From Terebella lapidaria (Eukaryota; Annelida; Polychaeta; Terebellida; Terebellidae), in assembly GCA_949152475.1 (NCBI GenBank), contig OX424559.1, positions 20,677,809-20,741,808 of the forward strand: a stretch of DNA of 64,000 nucleotides. Direction: 5' to 3'. Position numbers and translations under genes: made by a program. How positions within the stretch are numbered: the first letter of the stretch is position 1; each line of letters begins with the position of its first letter. The notes beneath the pieces are model-generated. The model ran no database searches, had not been told where the DNA came from, and saw only the letters and a list, made by a program, of their open reading frames with translations. Shown one piece after another: positions 23,924 through 35,558 of the stretch.

Positions 23924-25003
23924 AGAGCATGTGTCACGAAAATTGGGTATTGGGTTTTTCTGTGTATGTGAAAGCACAATTTGAACTGAATAAAACGGTC
24001 TTTACAGCATATTGATATCATGATTTCTTCCAAAGTTATGGCACTTCAAACATTTACATATTCACAGAATCTGACAACAGAATCTGACAGCTAATTAATA
24101 TGCAAATGAGATGTGTGATGTCATTGACAGACTGGTTTTTAATTAGACATTTTAAAATGGAATAATGAGAATGTTTCTTTTCATAATTGTTCACCAGAAC
24201 CCACTTTTTATGTTTCATGGTTAAAATAGTCAGTGATTTCATGAAATTTTTGGCTACCATGGCAACCATTGGCCGGCTGGGTCCCTTAGCAACCACGGTT
24301 GCTAAGGTCAATATCTAATTAAAAACAGGACATACAGGAATGAAACTATTTCAGACAATGAATAATGACAATATATTGTGGAATATATCAGCAAAATGCT
24401 TGAACACAACACTTAGCAACCAATAAAGGCATAGGAAACCAGTGGTAATGGTATCCATTCACTTGCGATGGCTTTAAACATTGGTGATTTCTCAGGCCTG
24501 TATCGGTTGCTATGGTGTGTAGTTGAACAATTTGTTTATTAATTCCACTAGATATTGTCATTATCTCGTTATTTGTGTTGGTTTCATACTTTCATTTCGT
24601 GTTTTGACGTTAATATTAGCCTTAGCAACCACGTCGCTAAGGCCCAAATCAGCCTATTGGTTGCCATGGCAACCAAGATTGACATGCACTCACTGACTAT
24701 TCCTACTGGACAATATTTCTGATGGGTGTTGGTGACCAAATGTGAACATGAAAAGCTCCATTTTGTCATGTTAAGACACTTAATTAAAAACCAGTCTGTC
24801 AATGACGTCACACATCTCATTTGCATATTAATTAATTGTCAGATTCTGTTGTCAGATTCTGTGAATATGTAAATGTTTGAAGTGCCATAACTTTGGAAGA
24901 AATCATGATATCAATATGCTGTAAAGACTGTTTTGTTCAGTTCAAATAGTGCTTTCACATACACCTAAAGAACCAATACCCAATTTTTAGTGACACATGC
25001 TCT
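23924..25003. mobile_element. TTAA-flanked foldback MITE, 1080 bp
   Basis: Terminal inverted repeats begin AGAGCATGTGTCAC and run well matched for about 215 bp, then more diverged to about 380 bp, including 'ggttgccatggcaacc' and 'ccttagcaaccacg' blocks near the centre. TTAA is present on both sides (23920-23923 and 25004-25007). Because TA lies inside TTAA, a TA duplication cannot be told apart from TTAA by this site alone. piggyBac elements use TTAA, but the terminal bases are not the usual CCC. No coding region. Confidence 0.85.
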
Positions 25004-25007
25004 TTAA

Positions 25008-25511
25008 GGTAGGCCGCTCCAAACAGTGAGGGGCGGGCTCCAAAATTTCTTTTTAAAATAAATAATGTATAAACATTTTTTCTAGAACTTCAAAATGACA
25101 TAATTTATAGAGTAACTGTTTAGCATTCTAAAACTGAAAAGAAAATACGGGGTCATCGTATTCGTTCGCATGGAAAATATGATGCAAGATGTGAATATAG
25201 ACAAAAAAATGTGCAAAAATGTAAAGCAGATATGTCATTTTAGGTGATGCCATTTTTGATCGAATATGTCGAAGAACAGCACGGTGACCCGCTATTTTGT
25301 TTTAGTATTAGGAAGTTGATCAGTTATTATTATAAAATAGGTCATTTTGAAGAGATAATATTCAAGAAATTATTTTTGAATTTTCGCTCTTCGTTACCTC
25401 ACTGTTCGTAGCGGACTACGTTGACGATGCGAATATAATTTGTCCAAATAAAAATACTCCATGAACTGTGATATAAATTTGATCACTGTTACATTTTACA
25501 CACACATAGTA
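25008..25511. other. Flank of the AAA+ gene
   Basis: The rest of the duplicated flank lies at 25008-25070; beyond it is AT-rich sequence, probably including the 3' UTR of the AAA+ gene. No other feature. Confidence 0.35.
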
Positions 25512-26577
25512 TTACAAGTTTTTCAGAACTCCCAGTATCGCAAGTTCGATGTCCTTGATTGAGATGGTCCGATAATCGTCCTGTGAAGGTGTCTGATCTG
25601 ACAGGATCATCTCAGCAAGTCGTTTGCTTGCTTCCATCTTGGATTTCACATACAGCCGGCAACTGTACCCAGCATTGTGCTGCGACAACGTTTCCGTTGA
25701 CGTGGAGTTAACGATAAGCCTCGATATTAATTGAGTATCTGCACTAATGATGTAGTTTTCTTTGTTTGCCATTTTGAACATGATGAGAATCAGTTCCTCC
25801 ACATCGTAATCTGGAAACTCAAATCTGTCAGTGATGCGACGAGCAAGACCAGGGTTGACAGCCAGCACACGTTCCATAGAGGATGGGTAACCCGCGAGTA
25901 TGATGGCTGGTCTGTCATCAGTAGTATGCGGCCCACCTTCCATGACCGCCATAAGAGTGTCCAAGGCCTCAGGTCCGAAGTCCTTGCCACATTCGGGGGG
26001 CACGAGACGGTAGACTTCGTCGACCAGGAGTGTCCCACCTCTTGCACCGTCGATGACGTTCTGAGTCTTGTCGGCTGTTTCCCCGATGTGTTGCCCCACC
26101 AAATCTTCCCTCTGGACAATAGTGAGCTTTTTGTCCTCAACAAGCCCCGTCATGTGCATGATATCTGCAATAATAGCCAGGTAATAAACCACTTTAATAC
26201 TAAGATTTGTATGGGTATGAATGTTTTAGTTAATTAGATACATTTTGCAATTGTATGACAGTTCAATTCAGGTAGAAAATAACCTTGTATTGTATGTCCA
26301 TCTATAACACACCACGATCTTTTGCACATCTTCCTAAGAATAAATTTAGGCTCACCTGCAACAATTTCCGCAATTGCTGTTTTGCCCGTTCCCGGGTTCC
26401 CGGCAAACAGGAATATAGGGCGCTTAATTGGTGTCAGGAAACATGTAGCTTCTCTCTGCCGGATCTTATTAATGGCGGCCATGGTTGAGAACTCCATGAG
26501 CTGGGTTTTAAGGGCATGCAATCCAACAATATCCTTGAGTTTATTGTCCAGTTGATTTTGGATATCTTCCAGTATTT
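25512..26577 (-). CDS. CbxX/CfqX-type AAA+ ATPase, 5' end not found
   Basis: Two exons. The upstream exon 26356-26577 follows acceptor acatag and ends GTTGCAG|gtgagc; the second, 25512-26164, follows attgcag and ends in a stop. The joint is phase 1 and restores an Asp codon. The product is about 290 residues. It shows Walker A GNPGTGKT, Walker B GGTLLVDEVYRL, the family-typical DFGPEALDTLMAVMEGG, then ILAGYPSSME and NPGLARRITDRF (arginine-finger region). These order and motifs fit CbxX/CfqX AAA+ proteins (relatives of SpoVK and rubisco activase CbbX), hexameric remodelling ATPases; some animals carry expanded sets. The first visible exon begins inside a codon, so at least one 5' exon is missing or lies in the 26.6-27.9 kb interval. 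It is on the same strand as, and about 1.3 kb downstream of, the USP gene. Confidence 0.8.
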
Positions 26578-26599
26578 CTATGTAGAAGTAAAAAAAAAA

Positions 26600-27860
26600 C
26601 ATCCTGTACAACTATCATGTACTCATGAGTAGTATTTCACTTTTAATATTTCAGATTGAGTATTCAGTAGTTAGCACTTTGAGAACATACTCGATTGATG
26701 CTCACAATGTTATTTAAATGATATGCAGTGGAATGATTTTTTTGGTTTTAAGCAATGCGGTTGACATATGACTTGAGAATCACAAATAAAAGTCATCTTT
26801 GTGAACTTGATCGTACCATTAGGTATTTTGCATATGACTATATGCTCACAATGCAAACATAAGCCCTGTCTACAAATACCTTAGTAGGGCATTTCTGCAC
26901 TAAATGTTTTTTCTTCGTTTTTTCTTTTTTTTTTCTTTTCCTTTTTCGGATGATAACTCAAGAACGCCTCGATGAATCTTAGAGAAATGTTCACCAGTGA
27001 TCACACATATTACGTAGATGGATCTCATTGTTTTGGAGCCGACTGCATGGTCCGGTTAGCCCTGGGTCAATTTATTTTATTGCCGAGTCAGCATTTTTTT
27101 TTTCATTTTCGGCCATATTTTGAATGAGTGTGTCTTAGAGTGGAACGGACGTTATTTTCGGACTCGTGGCACTAGACAAACAGGTCTTTGGTGGTATGTT
27201 GGGTGAACTTGGCCCTGGTTGAGATTTTTTTGTTACTGCTTCGGCCTTTTTCATTTTCGGCCATATCTCGGTATTATTTTCGGACGCATGACTCGGACTC
27301 ATCTTATTTTCGGACTCGTGGCACTAGACAGGCATGTTTGAGGGGTATGTTGGGTGAACTTGGCCCTGGGCCAAATTTTTTGTCTGCCAATTCAGTATTT
27401 TTCATGTTTTGCCTCAAGGCATCTTCAGGCCTTGACGTCTGGTTTGTACTGACAAATTTACGCACTCCAGGTAAGGAGGTATATGACTTCTCATCAGCTG
27501 GTAGTACAATCCTAAGCCACAGAGGCCGGATTACACATTTCAGATCAAACATTCAGAACTCAGGATCATCATAATGTGATTTCGGGTCGCACAGTACCTT
27601 TCGGAGTTTTAGTTGACTTTAGGGGTTTCTTCCGCGATAGACGGCCCTTTTTACGGGGCATCAACTGAAATATAGACCGATAAATTCATTGAATCGCCAA
27701 GTTCAATAAATAATAATAATTATTATTGTATCATGTACACGCAATCTGTGCTAGCACAGACAGGAAGACAAAATATGAATTTTTTTAAAATTCTGACAAG
27801 AGATATTATATTCAGCACGTTTCGTTCAGAGCTGTCATCCGTAGTCTCGTCTGTAACAGG
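26600..27860. repeat. Intergenic repeat with a ~155-bp duplication
   Basis: 'ttttcggactcgtggcacta' occurs at about 27152 and 27307, each followed by 'gtatgttgggtgaacttggc', giving two diverged copies. Near 26945, 'cggatgataactcaagaacg' resembles 'cggatgataactgttgaaca' at 29389, so both belong to one dispersed family. A minus-strand segment near 27420-27510 (DEKSYTSLPGVRKF) could be an exon following a ctaccag acceptor, but this is weak. Confidence 0.45.
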
Positions 27861-27865
27861 AAATG

Positions 27866-30280
27866 TCATCGGATTTCTTGGGTTGGGGAGGCCAATGTCT
27901 TCTGAGGACGCATATAGAAAACCGCCTGCAAAAATACATATGTTCAAAACTGGTTGATCTACATGTTACGATGTTCGCAGTTTGGTCTTATCCATATATA
28001 TTACCTCTGAACTTATTGTTTTGCACAATAAGTATGCCTTTGGCATATATGTTGAACAAAAAAGGAAACCTACACCTGAATATTACAAAACAAATAAAAC
28101 GCACATGGTATATTAGCATCGTTTTCCACAAGATCCTTCACGTGCGGTGCTGAGGACAGTTTCGTATTATCCACGATCGTCCTTTTAAGGAAATGAACAT
28201 AAGAAGCATCATGTTTGTTCGCCTTTGTGGTATTTGCATGCAACAATTTAAATTCCATCAAAGTCATAAGAACAAATACTTGACAACATGGCATAGTCCA
28301 GATCTGTTGTCATGCTTTCACTAAAAAGAACACCACAAGAATGTATTATTAATCATTCAATGCTTCTCACCAAGAGTCCTTTTCTTTTTTGACGAAGATG
28401 TAGTGAGGGGCCGGTGCCTTCTTGTCCACCATTAATACAAGTCCACGCAGGGTCATCACGCCACTGAATTTTGCGTTGAAAACGCTTTTTTGGATAGTTT
28501 CCAGTGGCATCATACGCTTGTAGGTATGAAAATGTATGTAAGCGATATATATATATATAGTTATTCATTATTGGAGACGGGTATTCACTAAACATTAAGG
28601 TGTCAGTATTTTGAATACCTTTGCGTCGACATCAGCAGGGCTATGCCGCAACACAATCCAATCGGGCAGGTGGGTGATTTGCGTCTCTATACTGGTGTTG
28701 GTTTCCTTGAAATATATAGAATAATAAATATATAATATTTTTTCGTGACTTTTATGTCGACATCGTTAAAAAATCATTAATTGAGATGTAGAATGTATGA
28801 ACGCAGAAAGCTTAACATCCATCGGAGATTGGCATAAATTATACATGCGGATTGGTTTGAAATTGAGCGGATATGAATCTGACCTTATATGTCCGTGTGA
28901 GGCTGTCTTTGATCGCGGCATTCATGTCGTCTGATGAACCACCAGAAATATCATGGACGAAGGCTGTTGTGCTCAGGATAAACAATTATCTGCATGATCT
29001 CAGCGGAACCAATTACACCAAATGGGCAATATCAGTATTGTAATGGCATGTATGAGATACTATAGATTGAGTTTGAAAACATATTTAAATGTTCTCTGTT
29101 CATTTTTGTCTGAAAGGATACAACTCTGGAGGGTGGATCGGGTAGCGCCAATTTGCGTTTCAGAGATTACTTTTTTCACTTTCATATCGTCCAGTGGTGC
29201 AGTTACATCGTCTTGGATGGCCTTAAATGTACCGGTACATGTATGGTATAATTATTTTTTAGTAAATAACAATTGCACGTATTAGGCATGTATTCTATAT
29301 TTAATTAGGCAACCCGATTGAACATCGGGAGGCCTTATGTTTCTGTCTGTTTTTTTTTGTTTTGTTTTTTCTTCCGCCGTTTGGTTCCCGGATGATAACT
29401 GTTGAACACCTGGACCGATCGTTCTAAAATTTTCACAGCTTATCCGGAATACTTTGCTACAGCCCCCTATTGTCTTTCATCGAGATCCCAAATCCAAGAT
29501 GGCCGCGAGCGGCCATTTTCTGAAAAAAATTGGCCAACTTCTGTCAATGTCAAAATTAGATTCAGGCAATTTCCAGGAGAAAAAAAATTTGCCTAACCTA
29601 GATTTTTTTTCCTCAATTTTCAACCCCTTTACCCCCCCCCCCTTTACCCCCCCCCCCTCTTCACCCCCCCCCCCCCCCCTCTGGTGCTGATTGCCTGGAG
29701 ACACTACCCCCACCCCTCCTGACCCAGTGCCTGGTCTGTCAGGTCAGTCAAGTCTGGACTGGTATTTGTATACAATGTGAATACAGCTATGAGGCTCCAA
29801 CTTTCCCTGTGTATAGAAGACAAAAGGTGATTATGTAATTAACTGACAGACATGACATAAGGTGCTTGGGACAATTGATTGGCTATGTGGCCAGCAGTAT
29901 ATCCAGTACCTGTATTTAAAGCTGCGGTAGCCGTATATAAGGGGAAAGCACCCCCCTACCCATGCTCTGCTGTGGCCTAAGCCATCACTTGGTCCAGAAT
30001 TAAAAAAGAACAGAAAAAAATTGGGGATGCCACAAAGCCTCTAGGCTTTAATTTCTAGTTCATTTCATGAAATATATGAATCACTGCACATTATAATGGT
30101 ATACAAACCTGTCGACTTGTGAACAGCATGTCCATCATCGATGAAAAAAATTCCACTGAGTCCATCTGCACACCAATGTCGTATTTACATACTTTGAGCA
30201 AATCCTCTGCTGGCTGAAGAACATTATCCTGGGATGATATACAAATATTAAATACATATTGGTACATCTTTCACCAAATA

Positions 30281-30328
<48 letters not shown>

Positions 30329-30331
30329 TGC

Positions 30332-30408
<77 letters not shown>

Positions 30409-31078
30409 TGTGCCATTAACTGGTATGAAGTAGTAAATAGTAAGTTTCCAAAGGGTTATTTTGTGGACAAAAAATACATTGGTAATACACGACAGCTTCA
30501 TTATTCTTACCAATTCGTTATCAAGCTTTGCGGCTATCATCAGTTTTTGAATGCAAGTACAGATGTCTGCGTTCGGTAGGGCAGGTGCCAGCATTACGTC
30601 CTCAAACACCGGTAAGCTTTGCAGCAAAGCCATTGCCGCTGACAAAAAGCAGGAGTTGCCAATGGATGGAAGGCCAAGCACTATAAATTAAACAATTATC
30701 AAAACAATTATGTAAATTATGCATTAAAAAATTAAACAATTATAAAATATGTTAAAAACAACCTGCCATGACCAGTTTTCGGGATGATCCCTCAGGACCT
30801 ATGTTCAGACGGAGACCGGGCCCTGGTGTCTCATCCGGGATACTAACTATTTTGTGATATGACAAATTTCTTGCACGGAGGAGTTATGGTTCATCCAGAG
30901 CGCCATATTGCGGTTAAGGAGATTGTATATAGATATTGTATATATATGTACTGCTTCATACATGGTTCAATAGAAATCATCGATATGGAGATTACGAAAA
31001 CCAAGAAACACATGTTCAAAAGCATCATATTCCTTGCATACCTGGTTCATCCGTTCCTGTGCTCCGAGGGGAAGCTGA

Positions 31079-31142
<64 letters not shown>

Positions 31143-31513
31143 TAATAGGAAAATGTATTTTACATGTTGATGAAGGCTCTCCAAAAAAAGGAAGAGTGTC
31201 ATTGACGTCGAAGTTCGACACTGGGTCCACAGAACCTCCGATCTGCACCTGGCAAAATGAGTCAATGCCTATCACCAGAAATACACAGCTGATTTCACAC
31301 AAACATATCGAACTATAATTACCATCACTACCGTACATTATATAACTACAGGTGTGTATAACTATTATCAATAGATCATAGATTGAAGTATATTCCTGTG
31401 ACGCATATCGTTGTCAATTATAAAAAAACTACCAACAAATCTTACCACACCACTGTCGTCCGAAATAATCTCTGTCTCCTCTTCGTCAGCCTGCATGGAA
31501 TAACACATATAAA

Positions 31514-31608
<95 letters not shown>

Positions 31609-33978
31609 TATAGGGATAATTATATATATTGCTTCAGAGTTGGGTTGTACCAGAAGTTGGGTTGGGTATATTATTCAATATCCAGGGGCGCAGGAGCCTG
31701 TTCACCGGATGATTTCTATCGGTATTTTTGTTCGCATCAATTTTTTCAATTGAAGGGAACAATTTTATATTTTACAGTTGAAACATTAATGTTTTAAAGT
31801 TGAAGCGTGACCCACACATTCGTGTTATTTGGATCATAAGTATTGTAAATACGTGGGGTTAACCATTCTATTTCGTGACAGTGAACGATGTGATCGATCT
31901 TTAAACAAAAGAAAGTTAAAATAGGGCTAATTTATTGTTCAATCCTATATTGCAACATCATTGGAATATACTATTTGAGATGCTGAATGTACTTGTGTTT
32001 GTTTATCCCCCCCCCCCCCCCCCCGAAAAAAAACGTGTCGCAAATAGTCACAGAAAGTAAGCTAGTTACTTAATTATGGCCGTGATCATCATATTTATTG
32101 TAATTAAACTTATTCGTAGTAATAACTGAACTGTACTGTTATTGTTGTTGTACCAGACGACATGTATTAATAAAATTAGTTGGAAATTTACACACCTACA
32201 CGGGGCATAGAGGCCATTACCATTTCAATTCCAGATATATATAGCCTTCATTTTGAGAGACGAAGCTTAGGATAATATTTGTGCGATTTGTGCTCAAGAT
32301 ACATATGTTGTAACCGGCGACTCATATCATACAACTACCATTATCGCCATATCAATTCTTATTGGCTTCCGACGCCCCTGGTAAAATCTTCAACGCATTC
32401 ATTGAGACTGGCCTTTATTATATATATCCAATTGCCTCTCTTGTATGACGAGAGTAACTGTGCCGCGGTCGGCTCGGCAAGGACCCTCAGATGCGAATAC
32501 GGTCTGCCCGCCTCAGTGGAACATGGGGCCAAGAACCGCACACCCTCTGGCACATGCACCGACAGCATGTTGGCCAACTGAACGCTGGACCAGGCCTTGT
32601 TTATGGACAGGTCATGATACGTCATTCCAGCTTCTTTCAGCTGTTTCAGCCGATGAGATGTTGGGGCCGAAACCTTCCCGTCGATAAGTGTACTCGGGAT
32701 GAGGGCAAAGTTTCGCTTTAAGGGCCGCGGGGTACCGTGGATCCTCTTCTTCTTCGCGCGTTGTGGTCCGCTGTCCAGGGTGGCATCGTTTGGCCGGAAT
32801 GTCTTGCTTAGGCCTGCCAAATCTGGACCAAGAATTTTGGGGGCGAATTTCTTTCTCATCTCCTCTTGAACGGTTTGGAATACCTGTGTTAAAAAGTTTC
32901 ATGGATAAGAAATCTTAAGAGTAGATCTAAGACATCAAGCTGTGTAGAATACATGGCCCCCTTAACAGGTTTGCGGCTATGGCGTGGAACATTATCTGCT
33001 GCCACTCTCAACAATTTGCTGAGTTTCCTCCACCTGGCCATATCTTGCCCATTTCTGTGTGTGTACCTAAATTGAATTTGACACTAAATGTTTCAACCAA
33101 AGGTCTTGGTTAGGATTATTTTACGTTTTTGCCAATTCATTTCATTCCTACTGCCGTGGCCAACCTTAGATCATATGCTGAAAATCCACCTCAGTTTTCA
33201 ATTGTAGAACATGACTGGTATTTTGTTGTGTTGTTTTTGTAAAGCATTGAAATCGTACAAATGGTCAATGTGCTCTAACCTGGGGTCGGTTGTCGGCTTG
33301 ATTGTCTGATTGTCCGCATGATGCTTCATCCTGCTAAACAGAGAAGTATAATAATGAGCATTTTATAGTCTAGTATCACCATATCATACTAGAGTCTAGT
33401 ATAGATTATGCATGTAATAAAAATGTATTTAGATTACAATTTGGACACGCGTCAGATATTAACTCAACATGGCTATTCCCGGTATTTGTTCTTTGGAGAT
33501 TAAAATTTAGTTAAAAATTTATATTATCGAATATACCTTGCATAATCATTATATTAAGTCCATATACACTATTCGATATGTATCTGGTTTACTTGCATTT
33601 TCATGACTTACTGCTCAAGGGAAAATTAATAATTTACACAAAATTACCTAACTAATTACCAAACATGAAATGGTATGGTCACATTTTCACTAACGTACCG
33701 AAGCGTGTTCCTCGCACTCATCCGACATGACATGAGCCTTGAGAAAGAACAATTTCTAAAATGAATCACGGTCACATTACCAACAATCCGTTTTAGTACG
33801 TGTCAGACTATTTAGTACGATCAACTGTACAGATGAACGTTGGAAAAGCATGACGCGATTGTAATTTTTTTCGGGATACCAATACAAAATAGCAATATTT
33901 TGTTTATATATGGAAGTACTTACAATCCGCTTTTTTATCAACTCTGATAATCCTAAAGTTTTATCGACAAATCCAGAC
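27866..33978 (-). CDS. Ubiquitin-specific protease (peptidase C19), multi-exon, 5' partial
   Basis: Exons in transcript order, most with GT-AG borders and matching phases: 33924-33978, 33699-33737, 33280-33330, 32883 down to an unresolved end, 31446-31490, 31164-31248, 31042-31074 (33-bp microexon), 30511-30680, 30109-30228, a gap, part of 28884-28989, 28619-28705, 28371-28516, 28076-28181, 27866-27925 (stop). USP signatures: Cys box GLPSIGNSCFLSA (Cys codon 30649-30651), DSVEFFSSMMDMLF matching the QQDAHEF helix, ITHLPDWIVLRHSP matching the LP..L...L.RF strand, and His box APHYIFVKKEKDSW (His codon 28403-28405) followed by a VDN and an FYLFC end. The zinc-ribbon cysteines of many USPs were not seen, and one middle exon is unaccounted for where a repeat is inserted (29.3-30.05 kb). 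Function (inferred from family): cleaves ubiquitin from proteins. Confidence 0.75.
28371..28516 (-). CDS. USP catalytic-His exon
   Basis: 146 bp between acceptor cctacaag and donor CTCTTG|gtgaga. It encodes FNAKFSGVMTLRGLVLMV and then APHYIFVKKEKDSW. H-Y-x-x-[FY]-V with a Trp nine residues after the His is the USP His-box layout. Its two trailing bases join the next exon (28076-28181) to give TGG and then TIVDN, which fits the D/N-bearing strand after the box. An open frame in a different register across this exon is an artefact. Confidence 0.75.
29310..30060. repeat. Dispersed repeat with poly-C tracts inside the USP gene
   Basis: Starts near 'ggcaacccgattgaacatcg' and contains 'cggatgataactgttgaaca', then 'ccaagatggccgc', three C runs at 29633-29680, and an A-rich end near 30003-30022. 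It lies where USP exons between the two parts of the catalytic core would be expected, so it is either intronic or has replaced an exon. Confidence 0.45.
30285..30411. repeat. (GT)n/(GCGT)n microsatellite
   Basis: GT dinucleotides followed by a GCGT tetranucleotide run in the intron next to the Cys-box exon. Similarity between copies A and B of the duplicated region ends here. Confidence 0.9.
30511..30680 (-). CDS. USP catalytic-Cys exon, copy A
   Basis: 170 bp, beginning after tttatag with two bases that complete a codon started by the microexon, and ending GAATTG|gtaaga in phase 0. It encodes the nucleophile box GLPSIGNSCF. Copies with the same borders occur at 53304-53473 (plus) and 61243-61412 (minus). 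Confidence 0.85.
31080..31147. repeat. (AAT)n microsatellite in a USP intron
   Basis: Trinucleotide run immediately beside the acceptor of the 33-bp microexon, shared with different lengths by all three copies (also at about 52908-52950 and 61812-61867). Confidence 0.9.
31517..31606. repeat. (TA)n microsatellite
   Basis: TA run of about 90 bp upstream of the ADEEETE exon. The corresponding runs are at about 52458-52528 and 62255-62318. Copy C stops resembling copies A and B at this point. Confidence 0.9.
32359..32883 (-). CDS. USP gene exon with a possible ubiquitin-like domain
   Basis: Follows acceptor ttaacacag in phase 0. The frame stays open for about 174 codons to a stop at 32359-32361. 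A basic linker (RAKKKRIHG) precedes a segment LIDGKVSAPTSHRLKQLKEA, then SINKAWSSVQLANMLSVHVP and HLRVLAEPTAAQLLSSYKRG. The strand-helix-strand order and wording recall the beta-grasp-like domain found ahead of HECT or similar modules in repeated animal 'G2E3-like' proteins; this is from memory and uncertain. No good phase-0 donor was found near its end, so either the true donor is upstream in the exon or a separate isoform ends here. Confidence 0.55.
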   Translation of the reverse strand, partial: VFQTVQEEMRKKFAPKILGPDLAGLSKTFRPNDATLDSGPQRAKKKRIHGTPRPLKRNFALIPSTLIDGKVSAPTSHRLKQLKEAGMTYHDLSINKAWSSVQLANMLSVHVPEGVRFLAPCSTEAGRPYSHLRVLAEPTAAQLLSSYKRGNWIYIIKASLNECVEDFTRGVGSQ

Positions 33979-35140
33979 CTATAACAATAGAAAACATCAA
34001 TTCTTACAAACAAATAGCGCAATGGATGAGATAGCTTTCTGCACAAACGTACACATGTACAAGAATGTCAAGAACAAAATTTAATCGCAAAATACATGTA
34101 TGAGAACTAATTTCAATGTGACAATAAATATCTTAAGCTGTATCGTCAAGCATTCCAGGAGTAGACCCTAGAATTGACCAACACCATCAAACTGAAATTG
34201 GCAATAGTACGACGCTGCGAGGCCACGGGACAGCGATGCGAGAACACTAGGCATCAACCCCTAGCAACCTCGCATCGCCCTCTCGCAAATGGGGGGGGGG
34301 GGGGGGGCACGTGGCACATGCCCCCCCCCCCTTCCCGATGACTTTTGCTTGCTCATAGTTCATTTGAATATTCACAAAATTGGTCTGATTTATGCTGCAA
34401 ATACTATATTTAGCAATCAAAATTAGCATATTCATTTTCATCAAATGTTCCGATCATACATCTGTTTGCTTATAATACCCAATATTTCCAATTGTTCGCT
34501 AAGATTGAATTAACAACCGATTATTTTTCGATATCCCCCGCTACAATACGCCATATCGGTGTGATTAAACTACAAGCAACAAGATAATGCTCAATTGTAT
34601 CTAATACGTTACACGATAGACAGTTATCAGTATTTTCATCTTATGCAACAGCAATCTAAATATATCCCATGCAAAACTTTCCACTGTAGCGTTATTTTTA
34701 ATCGTACCTTTTTAATTATCCCACTCGCTAAACCACTTTCCAAAGACGACGAAAAATCAATACCAAATTTTTGTGACTATTATTTCGTAGATCGAGTGGT
34801 CATTTCCTTCACTTTTCGCGAGTATTAAATCCCTCTCTAACTTGGCTTTGACCTTCACGATTGGCAAATTATTGAAATAAATTGTGTTATTGTGAGGCAT
34901 GACTTGCAATATATCAGCCTTCAAAGCAATGTTGACTATATTATTTTCAAATTGAGTCTCGCCAAATAAAGCTGCTACTTTTTTTACATTGGAAGATATA
35001 TACTTTTTTTAATTTTTCAAGTACATCGCATAAATATATGATCTCCTATCAATCCATCTCCTAAGATAGGGTTTCGAAGGTACTGTGATCGCAACCCTAA
35101 TACTCCACTGTTTTACAAGAACTTCCATGATTTTTTTTGG
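33979..35140. other. AT-rich sequence upstream of the USP exons
   Basis: No further 5' exon could be identified. A G run and a C run flank 'cacgtggcacatgc' at 34291-34331. The segment is duplicated at about 48.93-50.09 kb. Confidence 0.4.
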
Positions 35141-35558
35141 CCATGTCAAGTCAAGTCAATTCAAATTTATTCAGAACTGTATGTCACATTTTTTACACAA
35201 TAATCCTTTCGAACATAAACTTGATACAGTCCAGAGCTGTGAATTTGAGTCTAAGACTGTACCCTCAATTTACAAGAAAGCAATTATGTACAAGAGTAAT
35301 AACAATATTTCCGCTCCCTGAGAGAAATTCACAACTCGATAGAACAAACAAAAAAGTTAAAACAAAACACATCAGAGTCATACCTAAAAAGAAAATACAG
35401 TTGTTTTTTTAAATACTCTTATTTCCAGATAATAACAGCTGTACATACATCTATATATTTAATGATGTGTCACACCCGGTGTCGCGTGTGCTCGTGCGCC
35501 TGGCGCGCTAGCGTAACAAATCCCCCCCCCCCCCGGCCAAAGAGGTCCAGGCCCGCCC

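Larger units (their letters stand above)
30420..35552 (-). repeat. Inverted duplicate, copy A (USP 5' half plus LINE tail)
   Basis: Read as reverse complement, this segment matches 48513-53553 nearly base for base by eye, including exons, introns, homopolymers and the LINE 3' tail. It ends at a GCGT microsatellite on one side and within the LINE 3' UTR (ggcctggacctctttggcc) on the other. Confidence 0.9.

Noticed and set aside
28353..28595. 80-residue frame reading AYDATGNYPKKRF
   Set aside because: Out of register with the USP His-box exon on the same strand; the other frame gives the catalytic motif and matching phases.
30135..30416. Thr-His-Ala-Arg and Arg-Ala-Cys-Val repeat proteins here and at 60.86-61.41 kb
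   Set aside because: Artefacts of GCGT-type microsatellites; only the adjoining USP exon is real.
32445..32721. Plus-strand frames antisense to the USP exon
   Set aside because: The minus-strand frame has splice context, is repeated in copy B, and fits the exon series; the plus frames are shadows.
35466..35518. TGTCACACC...GTAACA segment as a tiny LTR or element
   Set aside because: Only about 50 bp, lies in the LINE 3' UTR in both copies, and lacks a target duplication.
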